The notes beneath the pieces are model-generated. The model was not told the origin of the DNA. It ran no database searches and saw nothing but the letters and a program-made list of their open reading frames with translations. A stretch of DNA of 64,000 nt from the NCBI RefSeq assembly GCF_025486315.1, contig NZ_JAOOPY010000004.1:122295-186294 (forward strand). The letters are read 5' to 3'. The DNA comes from Variovorax sp. N23 (lineage in GTDB: Bacteria > Pseudomonadota > Gammaproteobacteria > Burkholderiales > Burkholderiaceae_C). Position 1 is the first letter of the stretch. Each line of letters begins with the position of its first letter. This document shows positions 62,248 through 64,000 of the stretch, piece after piece. The translations under genes were made by a program, and so were the position numbers.

Positions 62248-62520
62248 ATGAAGCGATACCTCATCGAACGAGACATTCCCGGCGTTGGCAGCCTGGATGC
62301 CGAACAACTCCAATCGACTGCGAAAGCCGGGAATGAGGCCATCACCGAACTGGCCGGAAAGGTGCAATGGGAGCAGTCGTTCGTCGTCGCGGACAAGACG
62401 TTCTGCGTCTTCCGCGCCGACGGCGAAGACTCGTTGAAGGCGCATGCGAAGCTGAGCGGCTTTCCGATCACCAAGATCACGGAAGTCAGCGCCATCATCG
62501 ATCCGATGAGCGCGCCCTGA
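62248..62520 (+). CDS. DUF4242 (SCO4226-type nickel-binding) protein
   Basis: 90 residues from ATG 62248 (an in-frame GTG at 62236 would add four). Pattern: YLIERDIPGVGSLDAEQLQS, VQWEQSFVVADKTFCVFRAD, GFPITKITEVSAIIDPMSAP. This small ferredoxin-like fold family includes the nickel-binding SCO4226; metal binding here is by family only. It is convergent with the GlxA-type regulator and divergent from bufferin genes, so metal stress is a shared theme. Confidence 0.85.
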   Translation: MKRYLIERDIPGVGSLDAEQLQSTAKAGNEAITELAGKVQWEQSFVVADKTFCVFRADGEDSLKAHAKLSGFPITKITEVSAIIDPMSAP

Positions 62521-62536
62521 GCGGCTCCTGGTCTGC

Positions 62537-63607
62537 TCAGCCGCCCATCAGCGCACCACGTTCAAAGCTCATCTTTCCGAACCGCTCGCGGTATTCGGTG
62601 GGCGTCAGATCGGTGTGGCGTTTGAAGATACGCCTGAAGAAGGCCAGATCGGAATAGCCGACAGTGGATGAGACGGTGACAACGGGGATGCTGCCGTTCT
62701 CGAGCAGTTCCTTGGCCGCCGCCACTCTCAGAGACTGCAGGTAGGCGCCCGGAGCATGGCCCGTCGCTGCCTTGAAACGTCTGATGAAGCTGCGCGGCCC
62801 CATGCCGAGTCGCTCGGCCATGAAGTCGATGGAGATGTCGCGCGCCATGTGGGCTTGCAGGTACTCCTCCGTCTCTCGGATCTTGGCGTCCGAGTGTGGC
62901 AGCGACAGCGGCAGGACGGCGTACCCTGCCTGGCTGCTTCGGGGCATGCTCAGCAGCAGGGACTTCGCGCATTTCAGAGCGATCTCGTGACCGCAGAGCT
63001 TCTCGACGAGGAACAGGCTCAGGTCGATCGAGGCGTACACGCCGCCACTGCAGTAGAGTTGGCCGTCCTCCGTGATGAACTGGTCCGGCTGCCAAAGGAC
63101 GGCAGGGTACTTTTCCTTGAGGATGTCTGCCACGGCCCAGTGCGTGGTGGCCTGTCGCCCATCGAGCAGGCCGCTCTCCGCGAGGATGGCCACGCCGGTG
63201 CAGATGCCGGCGATGTAGGCACCTTTCTGATGCCACTTGCGCAGCCAGGGAAGCAGTGTCGTCGTCTTGGCGATCCGATCCTGAACATCGAGACCCGAGG
63301 CGGGCAGGATGATGATGTCGATGTCGACGATCTCCTCGATCGCGCACGTCGGAACGATGCCCACGTCACAGAGCGTCAAGACGCTGCTTCCATCGACGGA
63401 GGCCACGCGCACCTGGAATCGCGGCTTGGCGTTCTCGCCGTGGAACAGGTTCCACAGTCTGCCTGCCGAGTGAAAGATCTCGATGGGCGCAATCGATGTG
63501 GATGCGAAGCTGGCCTCGGTCAGAACGACCGTGACGTTGATCACCGAGCCGAACTGCTTGATCTCGGGCGCTTCTCGGCTGGGCTTGGGAGGCAGGGCGG
63601 TCATCAT
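62537..63607 (-). CDS. GlxA-family transcriptional regulator (DJ-1/PfpI plus AraC HTH)
   Basis: 356 residues from ATG 63607 (Met-Met start). The N-terminal class I glutamine-amidotransferase-like (DJ-1/PfpI) domain, about 20-215, shows VDIDIIILPASGLD and the elbow Cys in YIAGICTGVAILAESGLLDG, TTHWAV. The C-terminal AraC helix-turn-helix, about 245-340, has ISIDFMAERLGMGPRSFIRR, FKAATGHAPGAYLQSLRV, and SDLAFFRRIFKRHTDLTP. Such regulators control small-molecule catabolism or stress genes; target unknown. Intact. Confidence 0.94.
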   Translation of the reverse strand: MMTALPPKPSREAPEIKQFGSVINVTVVLTEASFASTSIAPIEIFHSAGRLWNLFHGENAKPRFQVRVASVDGSSVLTLCDVGIVPTCAIEEIVDIDIIILPASGLDVQDRIAKTTTLLPWLRKWHQKGAYIAGICTGVAILAESGLLDGRQATTHWAVADILKEKYPAVLWQPDQFITEDGQLYCSGGVYASIDLSLFLVEKLCGHEIALKCAKSLLLSMPRSSQAGYAVLPLSLPHSDAKIRETEEYLQAHMARDISIDFMAERLGMGPRSFIRRFKAATGHAPGAYLQSLRVAAAKELLENGSIPVVTVSSTVGYSDLAFFRRIFKRHTDLTPTEYRERFGKMSFERGALMGG

Positions 63608-64000
63608 GGGCTTGCGAAGTTTGGTCGAGGAAAGCGTTCGTGGACTCCGCCGGAGTCGTGTATGGCGGGCTTGTCTGGCGGCGGAGCGGGGCGTTGCACC
63701 TGCAGTGGATCTCCGGGGCTTGCAATGCGGCGCGGGCCGAATTCCACAATGATCGTCGAGTGCTCCTGCCCTGCGACATGTCGATATTGTCATTGTTGCC
63801 GGGCGATAGTGACATTCGGGAGGGGCGGGCAAGCCGCGAGCGTGCACGGCGCTTTCTTGCCTCATCGCGAGGTCGCACCACATGGCCTCGATGCGGGTGA
63901 ACGCCGCCAATCTTCAGGCCCGTTCGCTCTGTGCGTCGACAATGCACCCAGCATCAGCATCAGCATCAGCATCAGCATCAGCATCAGCATCAGCATCAGC
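63608..64000. other. Upstream region of GlxA gene and start of repeat tract
   Basis: 393 bases. The GlxA promoter should be near 63610-63800. The right end holds a hexanucleotide repeat. A possible ORF on the forward strand begins at ATG 63942 and runs through the repeat as alternating Ala-Ser, but it leaves the window and cannot be judged. Confidence 0.4.
63949..64000. repeat. Hexanucleotide microsatellite (CAGCAT)n at window edge
   Basis: Eight full copies of CAGCAT plus four bases, without interruption, continuing beyond the window. Read from the ATG at 63942 the repeat would encode alternating Ala and Ser. Total length unknown. Confidence 0.95.

Overview
This window reads as a mosaic accessory region from a GC-rich beta-proteobacterium, most likely Burkholderiales (Bordetella, Achromobacter, Variovorax or Cupriavidus-like). 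The evidence is three orphan Bug/TctC tricarboxylate receptors beside catabolic operons, many LysR regulators, and a Tn4371-type conjugative element. The assignment is an inference; there is no rRNA or housekeeping marker to fix it.

Layout. 1-7.0 kb: decayed core of a Tn4371-family integrative conjugative element (frameshifted DUF2285 protein, AlpA-like HTH protein, DUF2840 protein, TraF-type S26 peptidase, IS110 insertion, DUF3363 relaxase, a 76-aa ICE protein). The repA/parA pair expected between the HTH gene and the DUF2840 gene is missing. 7.35-17.4 kb: the most interesting block. A convergent luxR/luxI pair adjoins a chorismate-handling cluster: a PabA-PabB fusion (aminodeoxychorismate synthase), an exported AroQ-gamma chorismate mutase, two paralogous BacA-like proteins of prephenate-dehydratase fold (one embedded in a polar amino acid ABC transporter operon), and an EamA exporter. 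I propose a quorum-sensing-linked route to a chorismate- or aminochorismate-derived small molecule. 17.6-22.6 kb: gene graveyard (IS3, livG, livF, acyl-CoA ligase and integrase fragments) plus an intact IS66 element with an 8-bp target duplication.

22.8-33.4 kb: PaoABC-type molybdenum aldehyde oxidoreductase, a Dpp/Opp-type peptide ABC transporter and a divergent XRE-cupin regulator. 33.4-38.8 kb: damaged genes (GFA fragment, DTW-domain pseudogene, frameshifted hybrid histidine kinase, IS30 remnant, broken LysR gene). 38.9-46.4 kb: a putative organic-acid catabolic block (FMN hydroxyacid oxidase, class III CoA-transferase, Bug receptor, LysR, fumarate-reductase-like flavoprotein, acyl-CoA dehydrogenase). 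46.7-57.4 kb: a second catabolic block (Bug receptors, SDR, MmgE/PrpD, VanB-type reductase, Rieske oxygenase, LysR, KstD-like flavoprotein).

57.4-64 kb: a patatin gene carrying twelve copies of a hexanucleotide repeat in its first beta strand and an in-frame amber codon; a bufferin (copper-binding RiPP) operon whose BufB and BufC enzymes are fused into one protein; a DUF4242 protein; a GlxA/AraC regulator; and a second hexanucleotide microsatellite running off the end of the window. Many genes carry one- or two-base frameshifts. These could reflect real decay of laterally acquired DNA or base-calling errors, and the sequence alone cannot decide.
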